42,076 nt of DNA, taken from NCBI GenBank assembly GCA_030041225.1, contig JASHOG010000083.1:1-42076 (forward strand), written 5' to 3'. The notes below the pieces were generated by a model. It did no database searches and was not told where the DNA came from. It worked only from the letters and a program-made list of their open reading frames with translations. The position numbers and the translations under genes are program-made. Positions 16,849 to 24,631 of this stretch are shown piece after piece; positions within the stretch are counted from its first letter, which is position 1; each line of letters starts with the position of its first letter. Source of the stretch: Vulcanimicrobiota bacterium (GTDB taxonomy: Bacteria > Vulcanimicrobiota > Vulcanimicrobiia > Vulcanimicrobiales > Vulcanimicrobiaceae).

Positions 16849-18452
16849 CTGCGCTCTCTGTGCTTGCGCAGGAGGTCGCGCGGCGCCGCACGTTCGCGAT
16901 CATCTCGCATCCCGATGCCGGGAAGACGACGCTCACCGAAAAACTCTTGCTCTACGGAGGCGCCATTCACGTCGCCGGCCAGGTCTCGGCGCGCAGGAGG
17001 CAACGTCAGGTGACGAGCGACTGGATGGCGCTCGAGCGCGAACGCGGCATCTCCATCACGTCCACCGTCTTGCAGTTCCAGTACGGCGGGTGCGTGATCA
17101 ATCTCCTCGACACGCCCGGGCACCAAGACTTCGGCGAAGATACGTATCGGACGCTTCTTGCGGCGGATTCCGCCGTGATGCTGATCGATGCCGCCAAAGG
17201 TGTCGAACCGCAGACGAAAAAACTCTTTGCGATCTGCCGCGAACGGAAGATTCCGCTCTTCACGTTCATGAACAAGCTCGATCGTCCGAGCCGCAATCCG
17301 CTCGAGCTGCTCGACGAGCTGGAGCAGGTGCTCGGTTTGGGGGTCTATCCGATGAACTGGCCGCTCGGCAGCGGCGAACAGTTCCGCGGTGTGTACGACC
17401 GAAGCTCCCGCCGATTACATCTTTTCGAACGTCGCGCCCACGGCGCGACGCGTGCCGGCGTCGAGGTGACCGACACACACGAAAGCGTGCTTCGCGACCT
17501 CGTCGATGCGCAGAGCGCCGCGGAGTTCCGCGAGTCGCTCGAGCTGCTCGAGGGCGCAGGAGCTTCCTTCGATACCGATGCGATGCTGCGCGGCGAGGTG
17601 ACGCCGGTCTTCTTCGGCAGCGCGGTGACGAACTTCGGCGTGCAGCTCTTCCTCGACGACTTCATTCGTATGGCGCCGCCGCCGTCGGTACACGCACTGC
17701 GCAGCGGCGGTCATGTCAACGCGGACGAGGAGCGCTTCAGCGGCTTTGTCTTCAAGATCCAAGCAAACATGGATCCACGTCATCGCGACCGAGTGGCTTT
17801 CGTGCGGCTCTGCTCCGGGCAGTTCGAGCGCGACCTCGTCGTTCGCAACGCGCGCACCGGCGCCGCGATCCGCCTCTCGCGTGCGATGCGCCTCTTCGCG
17901 GACACGCGTGAGTCGCTCGAAACCGCCTACGCCGGCGACGTGGTCGGCTTTGCCAACCCCGGTTCCTTCGCAATCGGCGACTCGCTCTACGAAGGTGCAC
18001 CGCTCGAGTTCCCGCCGATCCCGGCGTTCGCGCCGGAACACTTCGCCTCGATTCGCAACACCGACACCGCGAGCTACAAGGCATTTGCGAAAGGGATCGA
18101 GCAACTGCGGGAAGAGGGCGCAGTGCAAGTGTTCGAGCCGTGGCAAGGGAGCGCGTACGAGCCGATCCTCGGCGTCGTCGGCGAGCTGCAGTTGGAGGTG
18201 GCGAAGTACCGGTTGGAGTCGGAGTACGGCGTGCGAACGGAAATTATTAGGCAGCCGTATTCGCTTGCCATGCACGTGCGCGCGGACGAGAGCGCCGCTA
18301 GCGCGCTCCATCTTCCTTCGAACGCACTGCTCGTTCGTGACTGGGAGGGTCGAGCGATCGCGCTCTTCGAGTCACGATGGGCGCTCCAACTTGCACGCGA
18401 ATGGAATCCGCAGATCGACTTAGCACCGTTTGCGGCGGAGGTTGCCGCATGA
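16845..18452 (+). CDS. prfC: Peptide chain release factor 3
   Basis: 535 aa translational GTPase that recycles RF1/RF2 from the ribosome after peptide release. G1 is SHPDAGKTTL (21-30); the switch I region gives SDWMALERERGISIT; G3 is DTPGHQDF (89-96); G4 is NKLD (143-146). The RF3-type segment VYPMNWPLGSGEQFRGVYDR follows, then domains II and III. Length and the AGQVSARRR-x-VTSDWM signature separate it from EF-G and TypA. ATG 16845 is chosen over the upstream in-frame ATG at 16791 because it overlaps the preceding TGA (ATGA) and matches the family N-terminus. The stop overlaps the threonine dehydratase start as ATGATGA. Confidence 0.95.
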   Translation: MTALSVLAQEVARRRTFAIISHPDAGKTTLTEKLLLYGGAIHVAGQVSARRRQRQVTSDWMALERERGISITSTVLQFQYGGCVINLLDTPGHQDFGEDTYRTLLAADSAVMLIDAAKGVEPQTKKLFAICRERKIPLFTFMNKLDRPSRNPLELLDELEQVLGLGVYPMNWPLGSGEQFRGVYDRSSRRLHLFERRAHGATRAGVEVTDTHESVLRDLVDAQSAAEFRESLELLEGAGASFDTDAMLRGEVTPVFFGSAVTNFGVQLFLDDFIRMAPPPSVHALRSGGHVNADEERFSGFVFKIQANMDPRHRDRVAFVRLCSGQFERDLVVRNARTGAAIRLSRAMRLFADTRESLETAYAGDVVGFANPGSFAIGDSLYEGAPLEFPPIPAFAPEHFASIRNTDTASYKAFAKGIEQLREEGAVQVFEPWQGSAYEPILGVVGELQLEVAKYRLESEYGVRTEIIRQPYSLAMHVRADESAASALHLPSNALLVRDWEGRAIALFESRWALQLAREWNPQIDLAPFAAEVAA

Positions 18453-19411
18453 TGACGATCGCGGATGTGCGTGCGGCCGCCGTGCGGCTCGAAGGCGTTG
18501 CGCACCGTACGCCGGTGCTGCGATCGCACACGCTTGACGAGCGCGTCGGATCGCAGGTGTTCCTGAAGTGCGAGAGCTTTCAACGGATGGGGGCCTTCAA
18601 GTTTCGTGGCGCGTACAATTGCATTGCGCAGCTGACGCCGGAAGAGCGAGCGCGCGGCGTCGTGGCGTACTCGAGCGGAAATCACGCACAGGGTGTTGCG
18701 CTCGCAGCGCAACTGCTCGGCACGCATGCGACGATCGTCATGCCGCACGATGCTCCGGCGTCTAAGGTGGCTGCGACGCGAGGTTACGGCGCGGAGGTGG
18801 TCGAGTACGAACGCGGGCGCGCGCGCCGCGAGGAGATCGCGCAAAAGATCAGCGACGAGCTCGGCGCGACACTCATAGCACCATTCGACGACGAGCGTAT
18901 CATTGCCGGCGCGGGCACCGTGGCACTCGAGCTCCTCGAAGAGACCGGTGAGCTCGATGCGATCGTCGTGCCCGTTGGCGGGGGAGGGCTGCTCTCCGGC
19001 ACCGCGACCGCCGCGCACGGCATCGACGAGCGAATTGCTATTTACGGCGTCGAACCGGAGAATGGAGATGACGTTCGGCAGTCGCTCGAGCGGGGCGAGG
19101 TCGTTTCAATCGATGTCCCGCAGACGATTGCCGACGGCTTGCGAACGCAGGCGCCGAGCGAGCTCACCTTTCGCATTGCGCGCGCAAACAGCGTGCGGAT
19201 CGTCACCGTTTCCGATAACGAACTGCGCGAGGCCATGCGCCTGCTCTTCGAGCGGCTAAAAATCGTCGTCGAGCCGAGCGGTGCCGCGGGTGTGGCGGCC
19301 CTCCTCTCGCGCAAGCTTGTGCTGCCGCGGCAACGCGTCGGCGTCGTCATCAGCGGCGGCAACGTCGACGCGCTACGCTTCTCTTACTTGATATCCCCGC
19401 AGGCGACGTAG
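18449..19411 (+). CDS. Threonine/serine dehydratase-like PLP enzyme
   Basis: 320 aa fold-type II PLP enzyme. The internal-aldimine Lys51 sits in GAFKFRGAYN, the substrate carboxylate loop is SSGNHAQG (76-82), and the PLP phosphate loop is VGGGGLLSG (176-183). The chain lacks the C-terminal ACT-like regulatory domain of biosynthetic IlvA, so it resembles catabolic threonine dehydratase, serine racemase or threo-3-hydroxyaspartate dehydratase; these cannot be separated by eye. The start is ATG 18449 or 18452, both overlapping the prfC stop. Its 3' end overlaps the convergent gene at 19384 by 28 bp. Confidence 0.92.
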   Translation: MMTIADVRAAAVRLEGVAHRTPVLRSHTLDERVGSQVFLKCESFQRMGAFKFRGAYNCIAQLTPEERARGVVAYSSGNHAQGVALAAQLLGTHATIVMPHDAPASKVAATRGYGAEVVEYERGRARREEIAQKISDELGATLIAPFDDERIIAGAGTVALELLEETGELDAIVVPVGGGGLLSGTATAAHGIDERIAIYGVEPENGDDVRQSLERGEVVSIDVPQTIADGLRTQAPSELTFRIARANSVRIVTVSDNELREAMRLLFERLKIVVEPSGAAGVAALLSRKLVLPRQRVGVVISGGNVDALRFSYLISPQAT

Positions 19412-19776
19412 ATGCTCAGGTTCTTCGCGTTGTGGACGTTGATCGCGTAGTTCCCCCCGAGAAGGCTCGACAGCATCACGTTATGGATGGTTGTCGTCGT
19501 CGTACCGTTGGTGGCATTCGTGAGAGGATACTTCGGCGCCGGGTTCAGCTTCGCGCAGGTGCCTGGGTGAATGTGCGCGGGCTCCGCGACGCCGCCGGGG
19601 ATGCCCATCATCGTCAAGCTGACGACGACGTCGCTTCCCTGTTGCGTCAGCGTTGCCGTGCCGCTCTGCCCGCTATTGTTCTGGGCGGTGAGGTGAACGG
19701 TTACCGTCGAGGGCGCGACGCCGAGTAGCGCGAGGGCGCCGCACAGCGCGAGAGCGCCTAGTGCCAGTCGTTTCAT
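19384..19776 (-). CDS. Secreted CHRD-like small protein
   Basis: 130 aa with a typical signal peptide (MKRLALGALALCGALALLGVAPS). The mature part reads as a beta-sandwich: VTVHLTAQNNSGQSGTATLTQQGSDVVVSLTM, then AEPAHIHPGTC, a Thr-rich loop and GNYAINVHNAKNLSIYVACGDI. The AHIHPGTC and YAINVHNA motifs resemble CHRD/superoxide-dismutase-like domains, where the paired histidines can bind metal; enzymatic activity is unproven. Two Cys probably form a disulfide. The last 28 bp overlap antisense to the dehydratase 3' end. It lies 15 bp downstream of the beta-propeller gene and may be cotranscribed with it. Confidence 0.82.
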   Translation of the reverse strand: MKRLALGALALCGALALLGVAPSTVTVHLTAQNNSGQSGTATLTQQGSDVVVSLTMMGIPGGVAEPAHIHPGTCAKLNPAPKYPLTNATNGTTTTTIHNVMLSSLLGGNYAINVHNAKNLSIYVACGDIK

Positions 19777-19791
19777 TGCAGTGGTACCTCC

Positions 19792-22653
19792 TTAGCGGAA
19801 GCGATGCTCTATCTGGGCGCGAAGCCCTTCGTAGGCGGCAACGGCCTGCACCGTCGGCGCATCGTCGCTGCCGTCGACGATATCGAGAAGGGAGGCGAGC
19901 GCAAATCCGAGACGCTCTGCGCCGGGCTTCCCGTGGATGCGGTCGAGCAGCATGCAGATACCATGCGCAATCTCATATTGCTCGCGCAACGCTGCGAGAG
20001 AGACGTGGACACGCGGATCCATGAGCACGGTCAATGGCCGCGTGACGCTGCGACCGCCTGCCTGTAAACGCACGAGGTAACGTCCCGGTGGGAGCAGCGC
20101 GCCTTGCGGAACGCGCGGCGTCGCGTGATAGACAGCGGAGATCGGCAGGTCTTGCTCGTCGCTGCGCGGCGGGGCTTCGTGCAAATCCCAGACGAAGCGA
20201 TGCATGCCCGCCTCCGCCGAGGGGCGTATGAACGGCGCCTCCCAGTATGCCGGCTTATCGAGATCGCGGAGCGGCGGCGGCGGCGGATCGTCGCTCGCGT
20301 AACGCCTCACGAGATTTCCACGTGCATCGAAAATCGAGAGGACGACACGCGCGACCGGAGAGGAGAGCGCGTAGTCGATGATTGCGCCATCCGGCGGATT
20401 CTGTCCCGACGGCTCCTCGGGCGGCAAGGGGGTGTCGGTGTTCGTGTCGCGCCGCACGCGATACGCGACGGCAGGTTGGAAGAGATGCACGGATCCGAGA
20501 GCTGTACCCGAGGCGATCTCTCGCAGCGGCTCTACGTCGTCGAGAATCCAGAAACCGCGCCCATGCGTCGCTACGACGAGATCGCTATCGTGGACGATGA
20601 GATCGCGCACCGAGGAGTGCGGCAGGTTGAACTGTAGCGACTGCCAGCGGTTGCCGTCATCGAAGGAGATTGCCACGCCGTTCTCGGTCGCCGCGTAGAG
20701 CAATCCGCGCTGCACGGGGTCTTCGCGTACGGCGTTCACGGATTCACGCGGGAGCCCGCCGACGATGAGCTGCCAATGTGCGCCGCCGTCGTGCGTGCGA
20801 TAGACGTACGGGCGAAGATCGTCGAGGCGAAAGCGATTGACCGCGACGTATGCGGTGTCGTCGTCGAAGCGTGATGCGTCGATTTGTGCGATCTTGCTCC
20901 ACGCCGTCACGCCGGGAGGCGTTACGTTGCGCCACTGTTTGCCGCCGTCACGCGTGATCCAAACGGAGCCGTCATCGGTTCCGGCCCAGATCGTTCCCTC
21001 GTGCACGTAGGAAGGCGCGAGCGCGTAGACGGTGCCGCGGTGAGCGCCGTGCTCCGGATCGTCACTCTCGAATGGGCCGACGACCTTCGGAACACCCGGG
21101 TGCGCGCGCGTGAGATCGGGGCTGATCTGTTGCCACGACTGGCCGCCGTTCTCGGTTTCGAAAACGACGTCCGCGGTGAAGAAGAGTCGATGCGGGTCTC
21201 GCGGATCGAAGGCGAGCGGCTCGGTGCGGTCCATGCGATAGCCGCGCACCCCGGGAGCAAGAGGCGAGACTTCCTGAGTTTGATCCGTTAGAGCGTTATA
21301 TTTCTCGACTCTCCCTCCGAACGTGTTGCCCGGATGGAGCGGATCGCCGACGACGTAACCGTATTCTTCGGCGCCGACCGTATGCCAGTCGCGCTGCGTC
21401 ACCTCACCCCAGCCGCCGCGGCTCGCGACGCAAGCGGAACCGCTCTCCTGCTGTCCGCCGCAGACCCAATACGGGAAGCGATTGTCCGCGGAGACGTGGT
21501 ACATCTCCGCCGTCGGCTCGTTGTACCATGAGCTCCAGGTGCGCCCGCCGTTGACCGAGATCGTGGCGCCTTGATCGCTCCCGACGATGATATGGCTTGG
21601 GAGAACGGAGTTGATCCAGATCGTATGGTAATCGTCGCCGCCCGGAGCGCCCTTGATCGCGACGAACGTCTTTCCCCCATCGCGGGAGCGATAGGTTGAC
21701 GTGTTCGTCACGTACACAGTGTTCGGATCCATTGGATCGACGGCGATCGAGGCGAGATCGTCGCCGCGCTTCGCGAGCTCCGGCACCGAGTTGCGTTCGG
21801 CGAAGTGCGCGCCGCCGTCGTCGCTTCGATAGATGCCGGCGCCCTTCTCTTCGGTGTTGATGTAAGCGTACACGACGCTCGAATCGCTCGGTGCGACCGC
21901 GACCTCGCTGCGAGAGATACGCGACGGAACTCCGTTACGGAGTTGTTGCCACGTCGTTCCGCCGTCGGTTGACTTGAAGATGCCGCTTCCGGCGACTTCG
22001 AAGGATTCCGCCTCAGGCGTCTCCCACGGCGGTTGCCGTGCCGCCCACATCGTTGCGTAGACGACGTTCGAGTTGCTCGGGTCGATCACGACGTCGTAGG
22101 CGCCGACGTTCTCATTCTCATAGAGCACGCGCTGGAACGTTGCTCCGCCGTCGCTCGAACGATAGACGCCGCGCGTCTCGTTCGGCCCGTACGGATGACC
22201 GAGCACGGCCACGAAAAGCCGCTTCGCGTCGTGTGGATCCACTGCGATCGCCGGAATCTGCCGTCCGTCCCGCAAGCCCAGGTGCCTCCACGTTCTTCCC
22301 GCGTCGCTCGATGCGTAGAATCCGTCGCCGACCGCGAGATCGGGACGCTGCAAACCCTCGCCGCTGCCCGCATAGACGATATTGGGATCGGATGGCGCGA
22401 CCGCGAGCGCGCCGATCGATCCCGTGTCCTGCTCGTCAAAGATCGGCGTCCACGTGCGCCCGGCGTCGTCGGTCTTCCAGACGCCGCCGTTCACCGAGCC
22501 GATGTAAAAGACGTCGGGCTCGCTCGGAACACCGGCGACGGCAGCGGTTCGTCCGCCGCGCAACGGCCCGACAAATCGCCAATGAAGGTCGGGCAGCGGC
22601 GCCGCCGCGAGCAACGTGAAGAGAGCGACGAGGGCAAGGGTCGAGCGAAGCAT
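19792..22653 (-). CDS. Large secreted BNR/sortilin-type beta-propeller protein
   Basis: 953 aa with signal peptide (MLRSTLALVALFTLLAAAP). From about residue 25 to 700 there are many BNR/Asp-box repeats of the form S-x-D-x-G-x-T-W (e.g. TDDAGRTWTPI, SSDAGRTWRHL, STDGGTTWQQL, TRDGGKQWRNV, SFDDGNRWQSL), as in VPS10/sortilin and sialidase-like propellers. RGGRTAAVAGVP near the N-terminus is typical of a widespread bacterial family annotated as glycosyl hydrolase or WD40/YVTN/BNR-like. The C-terminal 200 aa include an Ig-like region (VVLSIFDARGNLVRRY) and a helical tail. The catalytic residues of sialidases are not evident, so binding or degradative function is open. First gene of the minus pair with the CHRD-like protein. 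Confidence 0.9.
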   Translation of the reverse strand: MLRSTLALVALFTLLAAAPLPDLHWRFVGPLRGGRTAAVAGVPSEPDVFYIGSVNGGVWKTDDAGRTWTPIFDEQDTGSIGALAVAPSDPNIVYAGSGEGLQRPDLAVGDGFYASSDAGRTWRHLGLRDGRQIPAIAVDPHDAKRLFVAVLGHPYGPNETRGVYRSSDGGATFQRVLYENENVGAYDVVIDPSNSNVVYATMWAARQPPWETPEAESFEVAGSGIFKSTDGGTTWQQLRNGVPSRISRSEVAVAPSDSSVVYAYINTEEKGAGIYRSDDGGAHFAERNSVPELAKRGDDLASIAVDPMDPNTVYVTNTSTYRSRDGGKTFVAIKGAPGGDDYHTIWINSVLPSHIIVGSDQGATISVNGGRTWSSWYNEPTAEMYHVSADNRFPYWVCGGQQESGSACVASRGGWGEVTQRDWHTVGAEEYGYVVGDPLHPGNTFGGRVEKYNALTDQTQEVSPLAPGVRGYRMDRTEPLAFDPRDPHRLFFTADVVFETENGGQSWQQISPDLTRAHPGVPKVVGPFESDDPEHGAHRGTVYALAPSYVHEGTIWAGTDDGSVWITRDGGKQWRNVTPPGVTAWSKIAQIDASRFDDDTAYVAVNRFRLDDLRPYVYRTHDGGAHWQLIVGGLPRESVNAVREDPVQRGLLYAATENGVAISFDDGNRWQSLQFNLPHSSVRDLIVHDSDLVVATHGRGFWILDDVEPLREIASGTALGSVHLFQPAVAYRVRRDTNTDTPLPPEEPSGQNPPDGAIIDYALSSPVARVVLSIFDARGNLVRRYASDDPPPPPLRDLDKPAYWEAPFIRPSAEAGMHRFVWDLHEAPPRSDEQDLPISAVYHATPRVPQGALLPPGRYLVRLQAGGRSVTRPLTVLMDPRVHVSLAALREQYEIAHGICMLLDRIHGKPGAERLGFALASLLDIVDGSDDAPTVQAVAAYEGLRAQIEHRFR

Positions 22654-22727
22654 GCTGAGGCGCTACGACATCGTACTGCAACCTTCCGCCAATATCGTCG
22701 CAACAATGGTATGCAACGCTGGTAACA

Positions 22728-22800
22728 GCGCCCGTAGCTTAACTGGATAAAGCGCCCTTGTCGGAAAGGGGAGATCCGGGTTCGAGTCCCGGCGAGCGCA
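22728..22800 (+). tRNA. tRNA, anticodon CGG (Pro by codon; Arg-like body)
   Basis: A full cloverleaf can be drawn. Acceptor is 22728-22734 with 22793-22799 (six pairs and one C5-A68 mismatch), D stem GCTT/AAGC with loop AACTGGATA, anticodon stem CCCTT/AGGGG with loop GTCGGAA, a four-base variable region, and T arm CCGGG-TTCGAGT-CCCGG; discriminator A22800; CCA not encoded. U33 places CGG at 22762-22764, reading proline CCG. However G1-C72 and A20 are more like arginine tRNAs than the C1-G72 of bacterial proline tRNAs, and G at position 32 is unusual. Isotype is therefore uncertain and a recoded or degenerate tRNA is possible. A remarkable complementary hairpin follows. Confidence 0.82.
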
Positions 22801-22810
22801 CCCGGCTCGA

Positions 22811-22874
22811 GGAGCACCTTGCCATATTCGAGACACGTGGTAGAATGTGGCATCCCCTTTCCGACAGGTGCTCC
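22811..22874 (+). ncRNA. Bulged hairpin complementary to the tRNA anticodon arm
   Basis: Bases 22811-22829 pair continuously with two 3' segments: GGAGCACCT (22811-22819) with 22866-22874 (9 perfect pairs) and TGCCATATTC (22820-22829) with 22843-22852 (10 pairs, one G-U), closed by a 13-nt loop. The only interruption is a 13-nt bulge on the 3' side, 22853-22865. That bulge plus A22866 is the exact reverse complement, 14 of 14, of 22759-22772, i.e. the last stem base, the whole anticodon loop and the 3' strand of the anticodon stem. A terminator follows at 22887. This is seen directly; a role as a tRNA-sequestering or precursor-folding element is inference. Confidence 0.6.
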
Positions 22875-22886
22875 AAAAGCTACGAA

Positions 22887-22918
22887 GAGGACCGGTGCAT
22901 ACCGGTCCTCACCTTTTT
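22887..22918 (+). terminator. Intrinsic terminator of the tRNA transcript
   Basis: GAGGACCGGT and ACCGGTCCTC form a perfect 10-bp stem around a GCAT loop (22887-22910), followed by ACCTTTTT. It ends the tRNA/hairpin transcription unit. The minus-strand cysteine-cluster gene stops at 22921, so the hairpin could act for both directions, though the A-run on that side is short. Confidence 0.88.
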
Positions 22919-22920
22919 AG

Positions 22921-23601
22921 CTATCTCTTCCCGTTGCGCTTGCGGCGAGGGTGGCGCGGTTGGAACGCCGGACCGATCTTGAACGCGCTCGTGCGCGGGA
23001 GAGTCTTGTCCACGTCCTCGCAGCCGATCGGCGTGAACTCGCGGCAGTCTCCCGGGCGTGCCGGGTAAATGCCACAGTAGTAGCGGCCACTGCGACTGCC
23101 CATGAGGAAGATGCATTGGTCGGCGAGGTCGTCGGAGACTTTGCGCAGCCAGCCGACGTAGTGCCCGTCAGCAGAAGTGCGCGGCACGACGTACGCGCGC
23201 ATCACGGCTTCGTAGCTCATACCGAGATGGTCGGCGATGCGCTGCACGTCGCTTGCGCTCACGAAAGGTTCGTAGCCGCTGCAACACTCCGCGCAGCCCG
23301 GCGGGCAGGCGACGTTCTCGGGCACGTTCTTCAAGCGCTTGCGGGCGAGCGCGATGACGCGCGCAACGGCTTCGACGAACTCGGGATCGTCGTTGTACTT
23401 GTAGATCCACTCGCTCTTCGTGATCTCGTTGACGTTGTAATAGCGCGTCGTCTTCTCGTTGTACTCGATGGTCACGTGCTCTTCATCGATCTCGATGTTC
23501 GTGACGTGCTCCATCGGGCGGACGTCGAGCAACTCAGGGTGTGTTGCCTGGCTGGTTCGTTTGCTGTAGTTGCGAAGGGAGATAAGGTCGATCGTTTCCA
23601 C
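22921..23601 (-). CDS. YkgJ-family cysteine cluster protein
   Basis: 226 aa. The metal-binding cluster is ACPPGCAECCSG (Cys-x3-Cys-x2-Cys-Cys) in the middle, with further cysteines in DQCIFL, RYYCGIYPARPGDC and PIGCED, matching the YkgJ/UPF0153 zinc- or iron-chelating family. The N-terminal 90 aa (IEIDEEHVTIEYNEKTTRYYNVNEI) form a beta-rich extension not usual in the family. The basic tail PRHPRRKRNGKR may touch nucleic acid. No signal peptide. The start is GTG 23599-23601; an internal Met at residue 30 is an alternative. Molecular role of the family is not established. Confidence 0.85.
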   Translation of the reverse strand: METIDLISLRNYSKRTSQATHPELLDVRPMEHVTNIEIDEEHVTIEYNEKTTRYYNVNEITKSEWIYKYNDDPEFVEAVARVIALARKRLKNVPENVACPPGCAECCSGYEPFVSASDVQRIADHLGMSYEAVMRAYVVPRTSADGHYVGWLRKVSDDLADQCIFLMGSRSGRYYCGIYPARPGDCREFTPIGCEDVDKTLPRTSAFKIGPAFQPRHPRRKRNGKR

Positions 23602-23652
23602 GCGGCATGTGTTCTCGGGGATTCCAGGCGAAAGCCTTTGTTATAAAGGGGT

Positions 23653-23679
23653 CCCCGAAGTGCGAATAGCACTTTGGGG
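23653..23679 (+). promoter_or_regulatory. Hairpin covering the ribosome-binding region of the ROK kinase gene
   Basis: CCCCGAAGTGC (23653-23663) pairs with GCACTTTGGGG (23669-23679) over 11 bp with one G-U, loop GAATA. The ATG follows only 4 nt later (23684), and the sole SD-like GGGG (23676-23679) is inside the stem. A TATAAA at 23642-23647 could be a -10 element, which would start a short leader at the hairpin. It may tune translation initiation; no ligand-binding core is visible. Confidence 0.55.
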
Positions 23680-23683
23680 CTTA

Positions 23684-24631
23684 ATGCGAACTGCGATCGG
23701 CGTCGATCTTGGGGGCTCTCACGTGACGGCAGGCGTCATCGGTGAAGACGGCTCCATCCAGGCGCAGCACGAGCTCGATCTCGAGGACTTGTCCTTCTCG
23801 ACCGTCACCGAGGCGCTCGTCTCGGTGATCGGCAAGGCCCTCGGCGGAGGGAAGGCCGTCGCGATTGGGATCGGCTCGCCGGGAAACATCGAGCCGAATA
23901 CCGGCGTCGTGCTCTACAGCCCGAACTTCGGCTGGGAGAATGCTCCGCTTGGCCCTTCTCTCTCGCAGCGCTTCGACGTTCCGGTCTTCGTCGGCAACGA
24001 CGCGCGCTGCGCGACGCTCGGCGAGTACACGTTCGGCACCGGTGTGGGAACGAAGAACTTCGTCTTGCTGACGCTCGGCACCGGAATCGGCGGCGGCATC
24101 GTCGCCGACGGTGACCTGATCCTCGGCAATCGTTTTGGTGCCGGCGAGATCGGCCATCATCAGATCCGCCCCACCGACGGCTTCATCTGTGGCTGCGGGA
24201 AGATCGGCTGCTTCGAGGCGCAGTCCTCGGGCACCGGCCTGATCCGCCACGCGTTTGCCGTTGCGCCGTCGTTCCCGCGCAGCAAACTGCTCGACTTGCC
24301 GCGCGATGACCTAGGCTCGAAGAAGATTCGTAAGGCTGCGCAGGCCGGGGACCAGCACGCGCTCGCCGCGTGGAAGAACTATGCGAGCGATCTCGCGCTC
24401 GGCCTCGCGAACATCATCGCCTTCGTCAATCCGCAACGGATTGCGCTGGGCGGCGGTGTTTCGAGTGCCGGTGAGTTCATGCTCGAAGCCGTCCGTGCGC
24501 GCGTGGACGATCTGACGACGATGGTACCGAAGGGCACGACTGAACTCGTCATCGCGAAGCTCGGCAACGACGCCGGGCAGGTCGGCGCCGCGACGATGGC
24601 CTTCCGTCGAGGCCTAACGACGCTACAGTGA
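23684..24631 (+). CDS. ROK-family sugar kinase (glucokinase-like)
   Basis: 315 aa cytoplasmic ATP-dependent hexose kinase. The N-terminal phosphate loop is GVDLGGSHVTAGV; the sugar-binding loop is GSPGNIEPNTG and VFVGNDARCATLGEYTFG with the catalytic Asp in GND; LGTGIGGGIVADG is phosphate-2; and EIGHHQIRP followed by CGCGKIGCFEAQSSG is the ROK zinc motif (His plus three Cys). Glucokinase is most likely, N-acetylglucosamine or N-acetylmannosamine kinase possible. The frame is open further upstream, but ATG 23684 directly precedes the first strand. The 3' end overlaps the convergent glycosyltransferase by 9 bp. Confidence 0.93.
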   Translation: MRTAIGVDLGGSHVTAGVIGEDGSIQAQHELDLEDLSFSTVTEALVSVIGKALGGGKAVAIGIGSPGNIEPNTGVVLYSPNFGWENAPLGPSLSQRFDVPVFVGNDARCATLGEYTFGTGVGTKNFVLLTLGTGIGGGIVADGDLILGNRFGAGEIGHHQIRPTDGFICGCGKIGCFEAQSSGTGLIRHAFAVAPSFPRSKLLDLPRDDLGSKKIRKAAQAGDQHALAAWKNYASDLALGLANIIAFVNPQRIALGGGVSSAGEFMLEAVRARVDDLTTMVPKGTTELVIAKLGNDAGQVGAATMAFRRGLTTLQ

